From Hyalangium gracile (GTDB lineage: Bacteria; Myxococcota; Myxococcia; Myxococcales; Myxococcaceae), in the NCBI RefSeq assembly GCF_020103725.1, contig NZ_JAHXBG010000021.1:1-64000 (forward strand): 64,000 nucleotides of DNA, in the 5' to 3' direction. Position numbers and translations under genes: made by a program. The notes under the pieces were generated by a model, which worked only from the letters and a program-made list of their open reading frames with translations, had not been told where the DNA came from and made no database searches. Positions 33,486 to 45,754 of this stretch are shown piece after piece (the first letter of the stretch is position 1; each line of letters starts with the position of its first letter).

Positions 33486-33644
33486 GTGTACCTCCGCCAA
33501 GAGCCGGGGTGACACCCTACTTCATCCCTCCTCGGGCGGGGGAGTCTTCGCTCCACCGAGTGTCCACCGTCGCGCCCTGCGCGGCAGGTGGTGGTGTGCA
33601 CGGGGAGTGCGCATCCTCTTCGAGAATCCCTGCCAGGGCCTGTC

Positions 33645-36600
33645 ATGCACATGGAAGCCAACCAGGGGAACGAGCCAGAGACCTCCCTCTCGGGCACGAC
33701 GGAATCCTCCAAGGCGGGCGAGGAGCAGGACTTCGAGGACTCGCTGCTCCAGGCCATCGCCGAGCCACCCACGCCGCTGCGGCTGCCCACCCCAGGCATG
33801 CGGCTGGGCGGCCCCAGCGGAGACCGCTTCGAGATCCTCGAGAAGCTGGGCGGCGGAGCCATGGGCTGCGTCTTCCGAGCGTGGGACGAGGCGCTGCAGC
33901 GCACCGTGGCGCTGAAGTTCCTCCTGCCTCGCGGCAAGCTGCCTGGAGGGCTGATGAGCTCGCTGCTCCAGCAGGAGGCGCGAGCGGTGGCCCAGCTCGA
34001 CCACGAGCACATCGTCCGCATCTTCGATGTCGCGGAGTGGGACACCCCGTCCTGGGCGCCTCGGGTGCCCTTCCTGGTGATGGAGTACCTGGAGGGAGAG
34101 CCGCTGTCCGTGCTGCTGCGACGCGGGCGGCTGGGGGTACGCCGGGCGCTGGAGCTGCTGGAGGCCATCACCGCGGGACTGGCCCACGCCCATGCGCGGC
34201 ACGTCATCCACCGCGACCTCAAGCCGCGCAACATCTTCCTCACGCGCGAGGGCCGGGTGAAGCTGCTCGACTTCGGCCTGGCGCACGTCACCTCGACGGC
34301 CACCGCCTCCGTGCCGCCACACCTGCCCATGGCCGGCTCGCCCCCGTACATGGCTCCAGAGCAGTGGCGCGGCGCCCCCCAGGATGCACGGACGGACGTC
34401 TGGGCGGCCGGTGTCCTGCTGCACGAGATGCTCACGGGCGAGCCGCTCTACCCGACGGACTCGGTGGAGGAACTCCGTGAGAAGGTGATGGCCCCGGAGC
34501 CCGTGCCCTGGGTGCTCGAGCGCCTCCCGCAGCTTCCCGAGGCCGTCGAGGCGCTGCTGGCCAGAGCCCTGGCCAAGTCCCCCGAGGCCCGCTTCCCCAC
34601 CGCGGTGGAACTCCACCAGCGCGTGGTGCTGCTCCTGGAGCAGCTCGGCGAGCAGCTCGGCCCCGCGCCTGCGAAGCCGACGCCCACGCCCCAGCAGCGC
34701 CGCCAGCTCACCCTGCTCGCCTGCCAGCTGGGAGGCTCCGGCGGCGCGCAGGAGCTGGATGCCGAGGACGCGGGCGATCTCCAAGCCGCCTTCCACCGCC
34801 TCTTCTCCCAGCGGATCAGCGCGCACGGAGGCTCCGTGGTGTCATGCCTGGGCAACCAGGGGCTCGCGTGCTTCGGCTACCCCCGAGCGCATGAGGATGA
34901 CTCGGAGCAGGCGGTGCGCACCGCGCTGGATCTGACCGGGACGGTGCCCGCGGCCCTACAGCAAGCCCTGCCCCACCTGCCCCACTCCCGGCTGACCGTG
35001 AGCGTGGGCGTGCACACGGGCGCGGTGGTGCTGGACCGGAGCTTCTCGGACTCCCATCCCGCCGGGCTCCTGGCCATCCAGGGCGAGGCGCCCGCCGTGG
35101 CCGCGGGGCTGGCCCGACAGGCCATGGCCGGCACGGTGCTGCTCAGCGGCACCACGTGGACGCTGGTGCGCGGCGCCTTCGAGGCCGAGGCGCTGGGTCC
35201 CCGCTCGCTCGATGGCGGGGCGGATGGGCCCCTGGTGGAGCGCCACCGGGTGCGGGGCCCCCGTCAGGTTCCGCTGCGGTTCACCCGGGTGCTGCAGGCC
35301 GGCAGGCTCACCCCCCTGGTGGGACGGGAGCAGGAGCTGCGAGCGCTCACCGAGCACTGGGAGCAGGCCATGCGCGGCCAGGGCGGCTGCGTGCTGCTCA
35401 TCGGCGACGCGGGCCTGGGCAAGTCCCGCCTTACCCAGGAACTGTGTGGCCAGGTGCTTCCGGAGGAGGCGGCGATGGCGCGGAGCCAGTGCTGGCCCCA
35501 GCTCCGCAACAGCGCCTTCCACCCCGTCATCGAGCTGCTGCGCTCCCTGCTCCACCTGGGCCCCCAGGCGCACGAGGCATCCCTGCGAGAGCACCTGGAC
35601 ACGCTGGGCCTGGAGCCGCAGCACGCGGGGATCCTGGCGCAGCTGCTCTGCCCGTCTCCCTCCGCGCTCCTGCTCATCCCCCGGCTGGAGCCGGCCCAAC
35701 AGAAGGCCTGGCGCGAGCAGCTGGCCGCGGCGCTGCTGTCCCTCGCATGGAAGGTCTCGGGCGGGTGTCCCATCCTCGCCATCCTCGAGGACGTGCACTG
35801 GGCGGATCCCTCCACGGTGGCGCTGCTGGGCCTGCTGATCCCGAGGCTCGAGGGGAAGCGCCTGCTGCTGGTGCTGACCGCCCGTCCCGAGTTCCAGCCG
35901 CCCTGGCCTTCACCTCCGGCCCTGCACCGGCTCGTGCTGGGGCGCCTGCCGGCGGAGCGGGCCGCCGCCCTGGTGAAGGAGGTCGCCCGAGGCCAGGCCC
36001 TGCCCACCGAGGTGGTGACGGATCTCGTGGCGCGGACGGATGGCGTGCCCCTCTTCGTGGAGGAGATGGCGCGAATGGTGCTCACACGCGCCCCCCACTC
36101 CGGCGCCGCGATCGAGCGGCCCTCCATCCCCATCACCCTGCACGAGCTGCTGCTGGCAAGACTGGACTGCCTGCCGCCCCGGCAGCGTGCGTTGGCGCAG
36201 CGCTGCGCCGTGGTGGGGCGGGACTTCAGCGCCGCCCTGCTCACCTGGCTCTGGGATGAGGCCCCGGAGGCGCTGGAGCCGGAGCTGGCGGGCCTGCTCG
36301 AGTCCGGACTGCTCACGCGCCAGGAGGCCGCCACCCCACCCGGCTACCAGTTCCGACACGTGCTCTTCCAGGAGGCCGCGTACCTGTCCCTCACGCGGAG
36401 CTCGCGGCGGCAGCACCACGCGCGCATCGCCCAGGCGCTGACCGAGCACTTCCCCGACGTCGTGGAGCAGCGGCCGGAGGTGCTCGCCCACCACTACACC
36501 CAGGCGGGAGCCGCCGGGCCCGCCCTGCGCTGGTGGACACGAGCGGGAGAGCTGGCCGAGCGACGCTCGGCGGATCCGGAGGCGGTGGGACACTTCACCC

Positions 36601-37853
36601 AGGCGATGAAGCTGCTGCGAGCGCTGCCGGACGAGGCGGAGCGCCATCGGCACGAGCTGCTGCTCCAGCTCATGATGGGAATGTCGCTGATGCGGATCCA
36701 GGGCTTCCGCGCTCCCGAAGTCGAGCGGGCCTATGCGCGCGCGGAGGAGCTGTTGCTCGAGGGCCAGGAAGGGACGTTCCGCCTGGGGCTGCTCACCTGG
36801 GGAATCTCCTCCTATTACTTCGGGCGGGCCGAGTTCGACCGGATGCACCGCCTGGCCGAGGCCATGGTCGCCCGGGGCCGGCGCACCCGGGACGCGGCCA
36901 TCCTGGTGGAGGGCTATCGGATGATGGCGACCGCGCTGCTCATGCGCGGAGAGCTGGTGGCCGCCGCGGAGCAGAGCCGGCGGGCGGTGGCCTTCGCACG
37001 CTTCCGCCCCGAGCAGCACCCCGCCCTGCTCCTGGAGTACGGCATCGATCCGGCGGTGGGCGCGCTGGTGATCGCCTCGGGGATCCACGCGCTCCTGGGC
37101 CAGCTCACCCTGGGCCGGCGGCAGACCCGGGAGGCCTTGCGCCTGGCGCGAGGACTGGGCGATCCCCGAACGTCCGCGTTCGCGCTCACCTACACGGCCC
37201 TGAGCTGCGTGCACCTTCGAGATGCCACGTGTGCCCTGGAGCGGGCGGATCGGGCGCTGGCGCTCTGCCGGGAGCACCACTTCGACGCCTGGCTGCTGGT
37301 GGTGCTGTTCACCCGGGGCTGGGCGCTCGCCGAGCAGGGACACGTCGAGGATGGGTTCGGCCTCATGCGGCAGATCATCGAGCAGTGGACGCGCAGCGGC
37401 TGGTGGACGCACCTGCCCGCGGCCCTGGCTCGCGTCGCCGAGCTCCACCTGCGGCGGGGACACACGGAGGAAGGGCTCCAGGCGCTGCACGAGTCCCTCG
37501 AGTGGACCCGGAAGACAGGGGTCCACATGGAGGACGCGGAGCAGGCGCGCATCCATGGTGAGCTGCTGCGCCAGCTCGGCCAGGAGGATGAGGCCCGACG
37601 CCAGCTCGAGCGGGCGCTCGTCATCGCCTGGCGCCAGCACAACCGGCTCGTCGAGCTGCGCGTGTCGGCCAGCCTGGCTCGACAGCTTCGCGACCGCGGC
37701 CAGCCAGAGCGGGCGCGGCGGCTCCTGCGGAGGCACTGCGACCGGCTCCACACGCGCCAGGAGCCCCCGGATCTCCAGGAGGCCCGGGCGCTGCTCTCCC
37801 AGCTCTCCCTCACGCCTGCGCCTGGAGCACCTGCCGGGCTGCCAATGAGCTGA
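33645..37853 (+). CDS. Ser/Thr kinase - cyclase-like - AAA ATPase - TPR signalling protein
   Basis: The product is 1402 residues with four parts. Residues ~60-330 are a Hanks-type kinase: glycine loop LGGGAMG, VALKFL, catalytic HRDLKPRN (H189) and DFG (D209), so it appears active. Residues ~350-530 resemble a class III cyclase domain (QRRQLTLLACQL, GNQGLACFGYPRAHEDD) but lack the catalytic Asp pair and are probably degenerate. Residues ~560-760 form an AAA_16/STAND-type ATPase with Walker A GDAGLGKSR (K593) and Walker B ILEDVHWAD (D716). Residues ~930-1400 are TPR-like helical repeats for protein binding. ATGs at 33645 and 33651 are both possible starts. Its last 44 bases overlap the convergent GMC gene. 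Confidence 0.9.
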   Translation: MHMEANQGNEPETSLSGTTESSKAGEEQDFEDSLLQAIAEPPTPLRLPTPGMRLGGPSGDRFEILEKLGGGAMGCVFRAWDEALQRTVALKFLLPRGKLPGGLMSSLLQQEARAVAQLDHEHIVRIFDVAEWDTPSWAPRVPFLVMEYLEGEPLSVLLRRGRLGVRRALELLEAITAGLAHAHARHVIHRDLKPRNIFLTREGRVKLLDFGLAHVTSTATASVPPHLPMAGSPPYMAPEQWRGAPQDARTDVWAAGVLLHEMLTGEPLYPTDSVEELREKVMAPEPVPWVLERLPQLPEAVEALLARALAKSPEARFPTAVELHQRVVLLLEQLGEQLGPAPAKPTPTPQQRRQLTLLACQLGGSGGAQELDAEDAGDLQAAFHRLFSQRISAHGGSVVSCLGNQGLACFGYPRAHEDDSEQAVRTALDLTGTVPAALQQALPHLPHSRLTVSVGVHTGAVVLDRSFSDSHPAGLLAIQGEAPAVAAGLARQAMAGTVLLSGTTWTLVRGAFEAEALGPRSLDGGADGPLVERHRVRGPRQVPLRFTRVLQAGRLTPLVGREQELRALTEHWEQAMRGQGGCVLLIGDAGLGKSRLTQELCGQVLPEEAAMARSQCWPQLRNSAFHPVIELLRSLLHLGPQAHEASLREHLDTLGLEPQHAGILAQLLCPSPSALLLIPRLEPAQQKAWREQLAAALLSLAWKVSGGCPILAILEDVHWADPSTVALLGLLIPRLEGKRLLLVLTARPEFQPPWPSPPALHRLVLGRLPAERAAALVKEVARGQALPTEVVTDLVARTDGVPLFVEEMARMVLTRAPHSGAAIERPSIPITLHELLLARLDCLPPRQRALAQRCAVVGRDFSAALLTWLWDEAPEALEPELAGLLESGLLTRQEAATPPGYQFRHVLFQEAAYLSLTRSSRRQHHARIAQALTEHFPDVVEQRPEVLAHHYTQAGAAGPALRWWTRAGELAERRSADPEAVGHFTQAMKLLRALPDEAERHRHELLLQLMMGMSLMRIQGFRAPEVERAYARAEELLLEGQEGTFRLGLLTWGISSYYFGRAEFDRMHRLAEAMVARGRRTRDAAILVEGYRMMATALLMRGELVAAAEQSRRAVAFARFRPEQHPALLLEYGIDPAVGALVIASGIHALLGQLTLGRRQTREALRLARGLGDPRTSAFALTYTALSCVHLRDATCALERADRALALCREHHFDAWLLVVLFTRGWALAEQGHVEDGFGLMRQIIEQWTRSGWWTHLPAALARVAELHLRRGHTEEGLQALHESLEWTRKTGVHMEDAEQARIHGELLRQLGQEDEARRQLERALVIAWRQHNRLVELRVSASLARQLRDRGQPERARRLLRRHCDRLHTRQEPPDLQEARALLSQLSLTPAPGAPAGLPMS

Positions 37854-40800
37854 GCGCGAGGATGGTCCACTGCGGGTTGACGGTGACGCTGGTGGGGAAC
37901 ACCGACGCGTCCGACACGTACACGTTGTCGAAGCCGACGACACGGAAGGACTCGTCCACCACCCGCTCCGAGGCATGCGCCGAGCGCCCACCGGCCATGA
38001 GGTTTCCGCCCTGGGGGTGCGCGGTGTTGACGAGCAGGTCCTCCATTCGGAGCGGCCGCAGCGACAGCCGGCGGGCGAACTCGCGGATGAGGTGAGGCTC
38101 CGGCTCCATCTCCACCCCGGGCCGGGTCGGCAGGATGACACGGCGGGCTCCCGCGCCCCGAGCCAGCTCCAGCAGCGTCACCAGCGCATAGCGCACATGG
38201 GCCTCATCCTCGGGGCCCAGCTGCCAGGTGAAGGACCGACCGTTGAGCAGATCTCCACGGCGCTCGATGCGTCCGTTGGACTCGGAGCCCACCAGGGCGC
38301 CGAAGCTGACCAGGTGCCGGTAGCGCTCCATCACCGCGCGGTGGCGGTCGAAGTAGAACGGCAGCGTGAGGGAGAAGGCGCCAGGAGGATTGAAGTAGGT
38401 CTCGAAGATGGCGCGGCCCTGAGGATCCGCGCTGCCCAGGGTGATCTGATCCCCATCGAAGGCATCCACCACCGCGGGCAGCTCGAGCGCGGCGGGCAGG
38501 GCGAAGTTGCAGCTCATCCGCTGGCCGACGGCGCCGTCCACCCCGCTGCGCATGAGCAGGTGGCTGCTGGCAATCACCCCACCCGCGATGACGAGGCCCT
38601 TGCGCACCCGGATGCGGTGCAGCGCCCCGCCGACGGAGCGCACCAGCAGCGACTCCACGCGCCGCCCGGAGGCAGCGAAGCTGACGGCATCGCTGAGGGG
38701 GATGAAGTCCACCCCGCGAGCCTCCGCCCAGGGGATGTACGTCTCCAGCATGGAGCGCTTGCACAGGTACTTGTTGCCCAGGTTCCACAGCCCGTCTCCC
38801 ACGGACTGCGGCGCGTTGGCCTCCACCACGCGCGCGGGCTCCAGCGCGCCACCGCCCCGCTCCGTGTTGAGGGTGTCCACCGCCCGCTCGAAGGAGGCGC
38901 GCACCACCTGGTTGATGCCCTCCGGCGACAGCGGGCCGATCTCCAGCTCCTGGGCGATGCGCCCGTACTCCCCGGGCAGCGCGCTCAGGTCCAGCCCATA
39001 CTCCTGCTCCCAGCGCGTCCGGACGCGCTCGGGCATCCGGTAGCAGACGGCGTTGTTGATGACGCTGGTGCCGCCGACACACTCGCCCTGGAGGATGATC
39101 ATGTCGGCGCGCTTCGTCTGCTGGATGCCGCCTTCCTTGTAGAGCCGCGCCACCATCTCCAGCTCGTACTCGGTGAAGTCCTGCAGGGGCGAGTAGCGTG
39201 CTCCCCGCTCGATCACGGCGATGGAGGCGCCCGGCTCCGCGCTGGCCAGGCGGTACGCCATCACCGCGCCCCCGGGCCCCGAGCCTACGATGAGGTAGTC
39301 CACCACGTCCGGCAGCAGCGCGCGGCCCTCGAGCGGCGTCGCCACGCGCGGGGCCAGGGTCCTGCGCTCCCGGCCTCCCTCGGGGCGCCAGTTGGCGGGA
39401 TCGCGCTCGCTCCGAGGCAGCGGAGCCACGGCGGAGGGCGGCGGCGCGGAGGGAGTCTCCTCGGGCTGCAGGCGGGCCCGGGCTCCCGGAGGCACGTAGC
39501 CGATGCGCGCGTGCTGGGTGCGCCCCGCGTAGGCGGCGAACAGCACCAGCGACTGGGCGGAGACGGCGAGCTGGAAGGCCAGGTGCGCCACCTCGGGGAC
39601 GAAGGCGCGGCGCCGCTCCTCCTCGGGCCGCAGGAGGCGCTTGCGCAGGAAGAACTTCCGCTCCTCGGGGGACATGACCGAGAAGGTGGGGCGCAGCCCG
39701 AGCAGCGGCGGCAGGACCATCTCCACCAGCCAGAAGGGGAAGTTGATCAGGCCGCGCTTGCGCCCGCGAATCTCCGCGGCGTACCGGTCCACCGCCTGGA
39801 GCACGTCCGCGCGCTCGCCCGCGGGCAGCAGCGCATCGTGGATGCTGGCGATGGCCTGGGCGCTGGGGGCATGGAAGCTGGTGATGGTGTACTCCACGTT
39901 GAAGTAGAGGCTGCGCAGGGCCGCCAGCACGGCCACCACCGCCGCGAACTCCAGGGTGTGGGCCAGGAGGTAGCCGGGGATGGGGAGCACCTCGCCGCCC
40001 GGCCGGAGCACCGTGGCGCCCCCGACGCCCAGCAGCACGAGCCCCACGAGGCTGGCCATCCCGAGCGAGAAGAAGAGCGTACCGGTGAGCCCCTCGCGCA
40101 CGCGCTGGGAGCGCGCCATCAGGCCACACACCAGGGCCAGGGTGACGTAGAGCGTGAGGGAGTTGCCCAGCCCCGGGTCCGGTGACGCGAACAGGGCGTT
40201 CCACTCCGCCACGGGCAGCAGCCCGAAGCGCCCGAGGAGCGAGACCACCACGACGAGCCCCGCATAGCCCGCGATCGTGAGCAGGACGTACCGCCAGATC
40301 TGCGTGGGCAGCGAGAACGACGCGGGGAGCGTCTCGCTCCCACGGGTGAGGGACTCCTTCCGGGAGCGCGCCATCACCCAGAGGAAGAGCAGGAGCATGA
40401 CGCCATCCACTCCCGCCGAGACGAGCAGGAAGTCCCGATAGGGCGTCGTCGCCGGGGTGAGCGCGTGGAAGGCCAGCGAGCCGGCCACGGAGGTGGCGTG
40501 CCCGACGAACATGGCGAGCGTGCACGTCCACCTCAGCCCCCGGTGGTAGGCGCCGACGAAGGCCAGGCTCGCCATCAGGCTGATCTTCGCCACGGTGCTG
40601 ATCGCGAGCCACGCGTTCTGGTACGTCATGTCGAAGAGCATCCGCACCTGGGCGGGCCAGGCCGCGGGCCCCACCCCCCCGAGCAGCAGCAGCACCAGGT
40701 AGCCCAGGTAGGCCAGCCCCAGCACGCGCAGCACCCAGAAGCCGCTGTCACGCGGAGGGCGGGCCACCGGCTCCTCGGTCCACTCCCTGGGAAAGAGCGG

Positions 40801-41298
40801 CGCGCCGGCTGAGCGCTCGCCGCCAGGGGACACCGCCCGAGCCACGAGCCGGCTGAGCCACAGGCAGACGGGGCCGATGAGCACCGCATCCACCGACAGC
40901 GTGAGGAGGAAGCGCAGCGCGGGAGGCTGGAGCCGCTCGACGAACGTGCCCGGCGTGTAGTCCCAGAGCGCGGGCAGCCCCTGGGCCCGATAGTGGTGCT
41001 CCAGATACAGGTCGAGCACGTACAGCGGGACCAGCACCAGGGCGTAGTGAAGGAGCGAGCTCGACTTGCGGAAGGCCACCACCAGCGGCGCGAAGATCAG
41101 GCTGAAGGTCGCCACCTCGCCCACCATGAGCCAGGAGCTGGGAAAGCGGACGACGTCCAGCACGCGGGTGATGACCAGCACCAGCGCCACTGTCACCCCG
41201 GCGGTCACGCCCATCGAGAGCAGAAAGCGCCCTCTCGCCGACAACCGATCGAGCGGATCGTCGCCCGCCTGGCCTCGGAGACTGAACAAGGGTGCCAC
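37810..41298 (-). CDS. Polytopic membrane protein fused to a GMC-type FAD oxidoreductase
   Basis: The product is 1162 residues. The N-terminal ~480 residues contain about 12 hydrophobic segments. A linker region (~490-620) has the IASIHDALLPAG motif seen at the start of long-chain alcohol-oxidase-like GMC proteins. The GMC domain (~665-1160) has the FAD site IVGSGPGGAVMAYRLA (GxGxxG at 672-677), GGTSVINNAVCYR, the catalytic-His region NTAHPQGGNLM and the C-terminal VTVNPQWTILALSS with the second active-site residue. It probably oxidises a lipophilic alcohol or sterol at the membrane; the substrate is inferred. GTG 41298 with AGGAGG 5 bases upstream is preferred to ATG 41340. Confidence 0.87.
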   Translation of the reverse strand: MAPLFSLRGQAGDDPLDRLSARGRFLLSMGVTAGVTVALVLVITRVLDVVRFPSSWLMVGEVATFSLIFAPLVVAFRKSSSLLHYALVLVPLYVLDLYLEHHYRAQGLPALWDYTPGTFVERLQPPALRFLLTLSVDAVLIGPVCLWLSRLVARAVSPGGERSAGAPLFPREWTEEPVARPPRDSGFWVLRVLGLAYLGYLVLLLLGGVGPAAWPAQVRMLFDMTYQNAWLAISTVAKISLMASLAFVGAYHRGLRWTCTLAMFVGHATSVAGSLAFHALTPATTPYRDFLLVSAGVDGVMLLLFLWVMARSRKESLTRGSETLPASFSLPTQIWRYVLLTIAGYAGLVVVVSLLGRFGLLPVAEWNALFASPDPGLGNSLTLYVTLALVCGLMARSQRVREGLTGTLFFSLGMASLVGLVLLGVGGATVLRPGGEVLPIPGYLLAHTLEFAAVVAVLAALRSLYFNVEYTITSFHAPSAQAIASIHDALLPAGERADVLQAVDRYAAEIRGRKRGLINFPFWLVEMVLPPLLGLRPTFSVMSPEERKFFLRKRLLRPEEERRRAFVPEVAHLAFQLAVSAQSLVLFAAYAGRTQHARIGYVPPGARARLQPEETPSAPPPSAVAPLPRSERDPANWRPEGGRERRTLAPRVATPLEGRALLPDVVDYLIVGSGPGGAVMAYRLASAEPGASIAVIERGARYSPLQDFTEYELEMVARLYKEGGIQQTKRADMIILQGECVGGTSVINNAVCYRMPERVRTRWEQEYGLDLSALPGEYGRIAQELEIGPLSPEGINQVVRASFERAVDTLNTERGGGALEPARVVEANAPQSVGDGLWNLGNKYLCKRSMLETYIPWAEARGVDFIPLSDAVSFAASGRRVESLLVRSVGGALHRIRVRKGLVIAGGVIASSHLLMRSGVDGAVGQRMSCNFALPAALELPAVVDAFDGDQITLGSADPQGRAIFETYFNPPGAFSLTLPFYFDRHRAVMERYRHLVSFGALVGSESNGRIERRGDLLNGRSFTWQLGPEDEAHVRYALVTLLELARGAGARRVILPTRPGVEMEPEPHLIREFARRLSLRPLRMEDLLVNTAHPQGGNLMAGGRSAHASERVVDESFRVVGFDNVYVSDASVFPTSVTVNPQWTILALSSLAARQVLQAQA

Positions 41299-41449
41299 GG
41301 AAGCCTCCTGGGAGAACGGGCCCGCGGGGACCTGGCGCATCCAGGCCCACGAAGCACCGCCTTCCTCCCCCCAGGGCAGATCCGGCGCGGCTCCGATGTG
41401 ACGCCCGAGCCCCTCCGCCCTGCCTGCTCGGCGGGCGAAGGGCCCCGGC

Positions 41450-41812
41450 TCAGCCGTGGTACACGCGCGAGGCGACGATCCGGCCGCCCTTCACTTCCAG
41501 CACCTCCGCCACCGGCATGGGCGCCTCGTTGGGAGCGTGGCGCAGGTACTCCATGAAGACGCGGTCCTCGTCCGCCGTGAGCGCCGTCTCCTCGTAGCGC
41601 AGCCCGGGCAGCCGGGCGATCGCCTCCCGCCACCACTTCGCCAGCGCCTGCTTGCCCACCAGCTTGCCGCCCGTCTCCGGGTGCAGCACCCGGATCTTCG
41701 GCGAGGTGTGCGTGCAGTCCTCCGCATAGAGCGCCACCAGCGCCTCCACGTCATGGGCGTTGAAAGCACGCAGCCAGGCTCGGGCCACGGAGAAGTTTTC
41801 GCTCGCACTCAT
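41450..41812 (-). CDS. SnoaL-like/NTF2-fold protein
   Basis: The product is 120 residues with the cone-shaped NTF2 fold pattern: an N-terminal helix (ARAWLRAFNAHDVEALVALYAED), a loop with HTSPKIRV, a helix with KWWREAIARLP, and a closing strand pair ending VLEVKGGRIVASRVYHG. Members act as small isomerases, hydrolases or ligand-binding proteins; the active-site residues here do not identify a substrate. GAGGGG about 7 bases before ATG 41812 supports the start. It is divergent from fusA. Confidence 0.85.
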   Translation of the reverse strand: MSASENFSVARAWLRAFNAHDVEALVALYAEDCTHTSPKIRVLHPETGGKLVGKQALAKWWREAIARLPGLRYEETALTADEDRVFMEYLRHAPNEAPMPVAEVLEVKGGRIVASRVYHG

Positions 41813-41868
41813 GGTTGATCCCCTCGGAAATGCTCGGCGGGCGCCTCGCGCTGCAGCGGCCGGGCCTC

Positions 41869-41880
41869 CCCTATATAAGG
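41869..41880 (+). promoter_or_regulatory. CCCTATATAAGG motif upstream of EF-G
   Basis: This AT-rich island in the 213-base gap before EF-G (GTG 42026) repeats, with one change, the string upstream of the TrmJ-like gene at 27917-27929. It could be a -10 element (TATATA) or a regulator site. No matching -35 is visible. Confidence 0.35.
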
Positions 41881-42025
41881 TGTCAGACCAGATCGGTAGG
41901 CGGGGGTGGGTGCACGTGTGCCCCCATCGGCATGCGGATTTGGCTGGAAAGTTCAACCTGTGGGAAGTAGAGGCCCCGCCTGCCCTGTTCCCCCAGGCGT
42001 TTTTCAAGAACAGAAGGACCGGATC

Positions 42026-44140
<2,115 letters not shown>

Positions 44141-44177
44141 TCCGCTCGAGCCTCACGCAGCATTCATGCAGTCGCGG

Positions 44178-44215
44178 GAGGGCGCCTCGCGGGTGGAGGC
44201 GCCCTCTCCGTTTTT
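44178..44215 (+). terminator. Strong intrinsic terminator after EF-G
   Basis: An 11-bp perfect stem (GAGGGCGCCTC at 44178-44188 with its complement at 44196-44206, 7-base loop) is followed by TCCG and TTTTT at 44211-44215, 38 bases after the EF-G stop. Confidence 0.88.
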
Positions 44216-44259
44216 CCGGCTCCGCCTGTGCGGGTGCCCGCCACCCGCGACAGGAAAAC

Positions 44260-45735
44260 ATGACGTTCGATGAACTGAAGCTTGCCGAGCCGTTGCTCCG
44301 CGCGGTGAAGGAAGAGGGCTACACCACTCCCACCCCCATCCAGCAGCAGGCCATTCCGCCCGCGCTCGAGGGCCGGGACGTGCTGGGGTGCGCGCAGACG
44401 GGCACGGGCAAGACGGCGGCGTTCGCGCTGCCCATCCTCCACCGGCTCTCCACGGGACGCCCCGTCCCTCCCGCGCACGGCCGCCCCATCCGCGCGCTCA
44501 TCCTCACCCCCACCCGCGAGCTGGCCAGCCAGATCGTCGAGAGCTTCCAGGCCTACGGCCGCTTCACGAAGCTGACGTGGGCGGTGATTTTCGGCGGCGT
44601 GGGGCAGAACGCGCAGGAGCAGGCGCTGCGCCGCGGCGTGGACGTGCTCGTGGCCACGCCCGGGCGGCTGTTGGACCTGATGAGCCAGGGGTTCGTCTCG
44701 TACAAGGCGCTCGAGGTGTTCGTGCTGGACGAGGCCGACCGCATGCTGGACATGGGCTTCATCCATGACGTGAAGCGCGTCATCGCCCAGCTGCCGCAGA
44801 AGCGGCAGACGCTGTTCTTCTCCGCGACGATGCCGCCGGAGATCCAGGCGCTCTCCAAGAGCCTGCTGAAGGATCCGGCCCGGGTGGAGGTGGTGCCGCA
44901 GTCCACCACGGCGGAGAAGGTGGACCAGAAGCTCTACTTCGTGGAGCGGGAGCAGAAGCGCCACCTGCTGGTGCACCTGCTGGGCGACACGACCATCCGC
45001 CGCGCGCTGGTCTTCACTCGCACCAAGCACGGCGCCAACCGGGTGACGAAGCAGCTCATGGCCGCGCGCATCACGGCGGAGGCCATCCACGGCAACAAGA
45101 GCCAGAACGCGCGCGAGCGGGCGCTGGACTCCTTCAAGGATGGGAGCTGCCGGGTGCTGGTGGCGACGGACATCGCCGCCCGTGGCATCGACATCGAGGG
45201 CATCACCCACGTCATCAACTTTGATCTGCCCAACATCCCCGAGTCCTACGTGCACCGCATCGGCCGCACGGGGCGCGCGGGGGCGGCGGGCATCGCCCTC
45301 TCCTTCTGCGACACGGAGGAGCGCGCGTACCTGAAGGACATCGAGCGCACCATCCGGCGCCACGTGCCGGTGGTGACGGACCACCCGTTCCGCTCGGGCT
45401 CGTCCGCTCCGGCGCCCACCTCGCTGGACTCGGCGCCGGCCGGGCAGGCGCAGGGGGGCCAGCGCTCCCAGGGCGGCCAGCGGCACCACGGCGGCGGCCA
45501 GCGCTCCGGCGAGTCCCGGGGCGGTGGAGGCCAGGCACACGGCCCTCGCAACGGGGGACGTGGGCGCAGACGGGGCCAGGGGCGCTCGGGAGGCCAGGGC
45601 GGCTCCCGGCAGGCTCAGGGTGGACAGCACCGGGGCTCGGAGGGCCGGTCCTCCTCGGGAGCGGCGTCCGCGCCGGCCTCGACGGCTTCCCGGCCGCCGC
45701 CTCCTCCCGTGCGCACCTCACCGAAGTGGCTCTGA
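44260..45735 (+). CDS. DEAD-box RNA helicase, RhlE-like
   Basis: The product is 491 residues. The Q motif ([16 protein letters not shown]), Walker A AQTGTGKT (45-52), [10 protein letters not shown]157-E-A-D160, FFSATMP and HRIGRTGR are all intact, so it should unwind RNA with ATP. The C-terminal ~110 residues are a Gly/Gln/Ser/Arg-rich low-complexity tail with GGQ, RGG-like and GQG units, typical of RhlE-type cold-shock and RNA-decay helicases. It may form condensates or bind RNA nonspecifically. It is cytoplasmic. The Uup-type ABC-F gene starts 19 bases later, suggesting co-transcription. Confidence 0.93.
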   Translation: MTFDELKLAEPLLRAVKEEGYTTPTPIQQQAIPPALEGRDVLGCAQTGTGKTAAFALPILHRLSTGRPVPPAHGRPIRALILTPTRELASQIVESFQAYGRFTKLTWAVIFGGVGQNAQEQALRRGVDVLVATPGRLLDLMSQGFVSYKALEVFVLDEADRMLDMGFIHDVKRVIAQLPQKRQTLFFSATMPPEIQALSKSLLKDPARVEVVPQSTTAEKVDQKLYFVEREQKRHLLVHLLGDTTIRRALVFTRTKHGANRVTKQLMAARITAEAIHGNKSQNARERALDSFKDGSCRVLVATDIAARGIDIEGITHVINFDLPNIPESYVHRIGRTGRAGAAGIALSFCDTEERAYLKDIERTIRRHVPVVTDHPFRSGSSAPAPTSLDSAPAGQAQGGQRSQGGQRHHGGGQRSGESRGGGGQAHGPRNGGRGRRRGQGRSGGQGGSRQAQGGQHRGSEGRSSSGAASAPASTASRPPPPPVRTSPKWL

Positions 45736-45754
45736 GGTGAGGTAAGAGGGGCCT

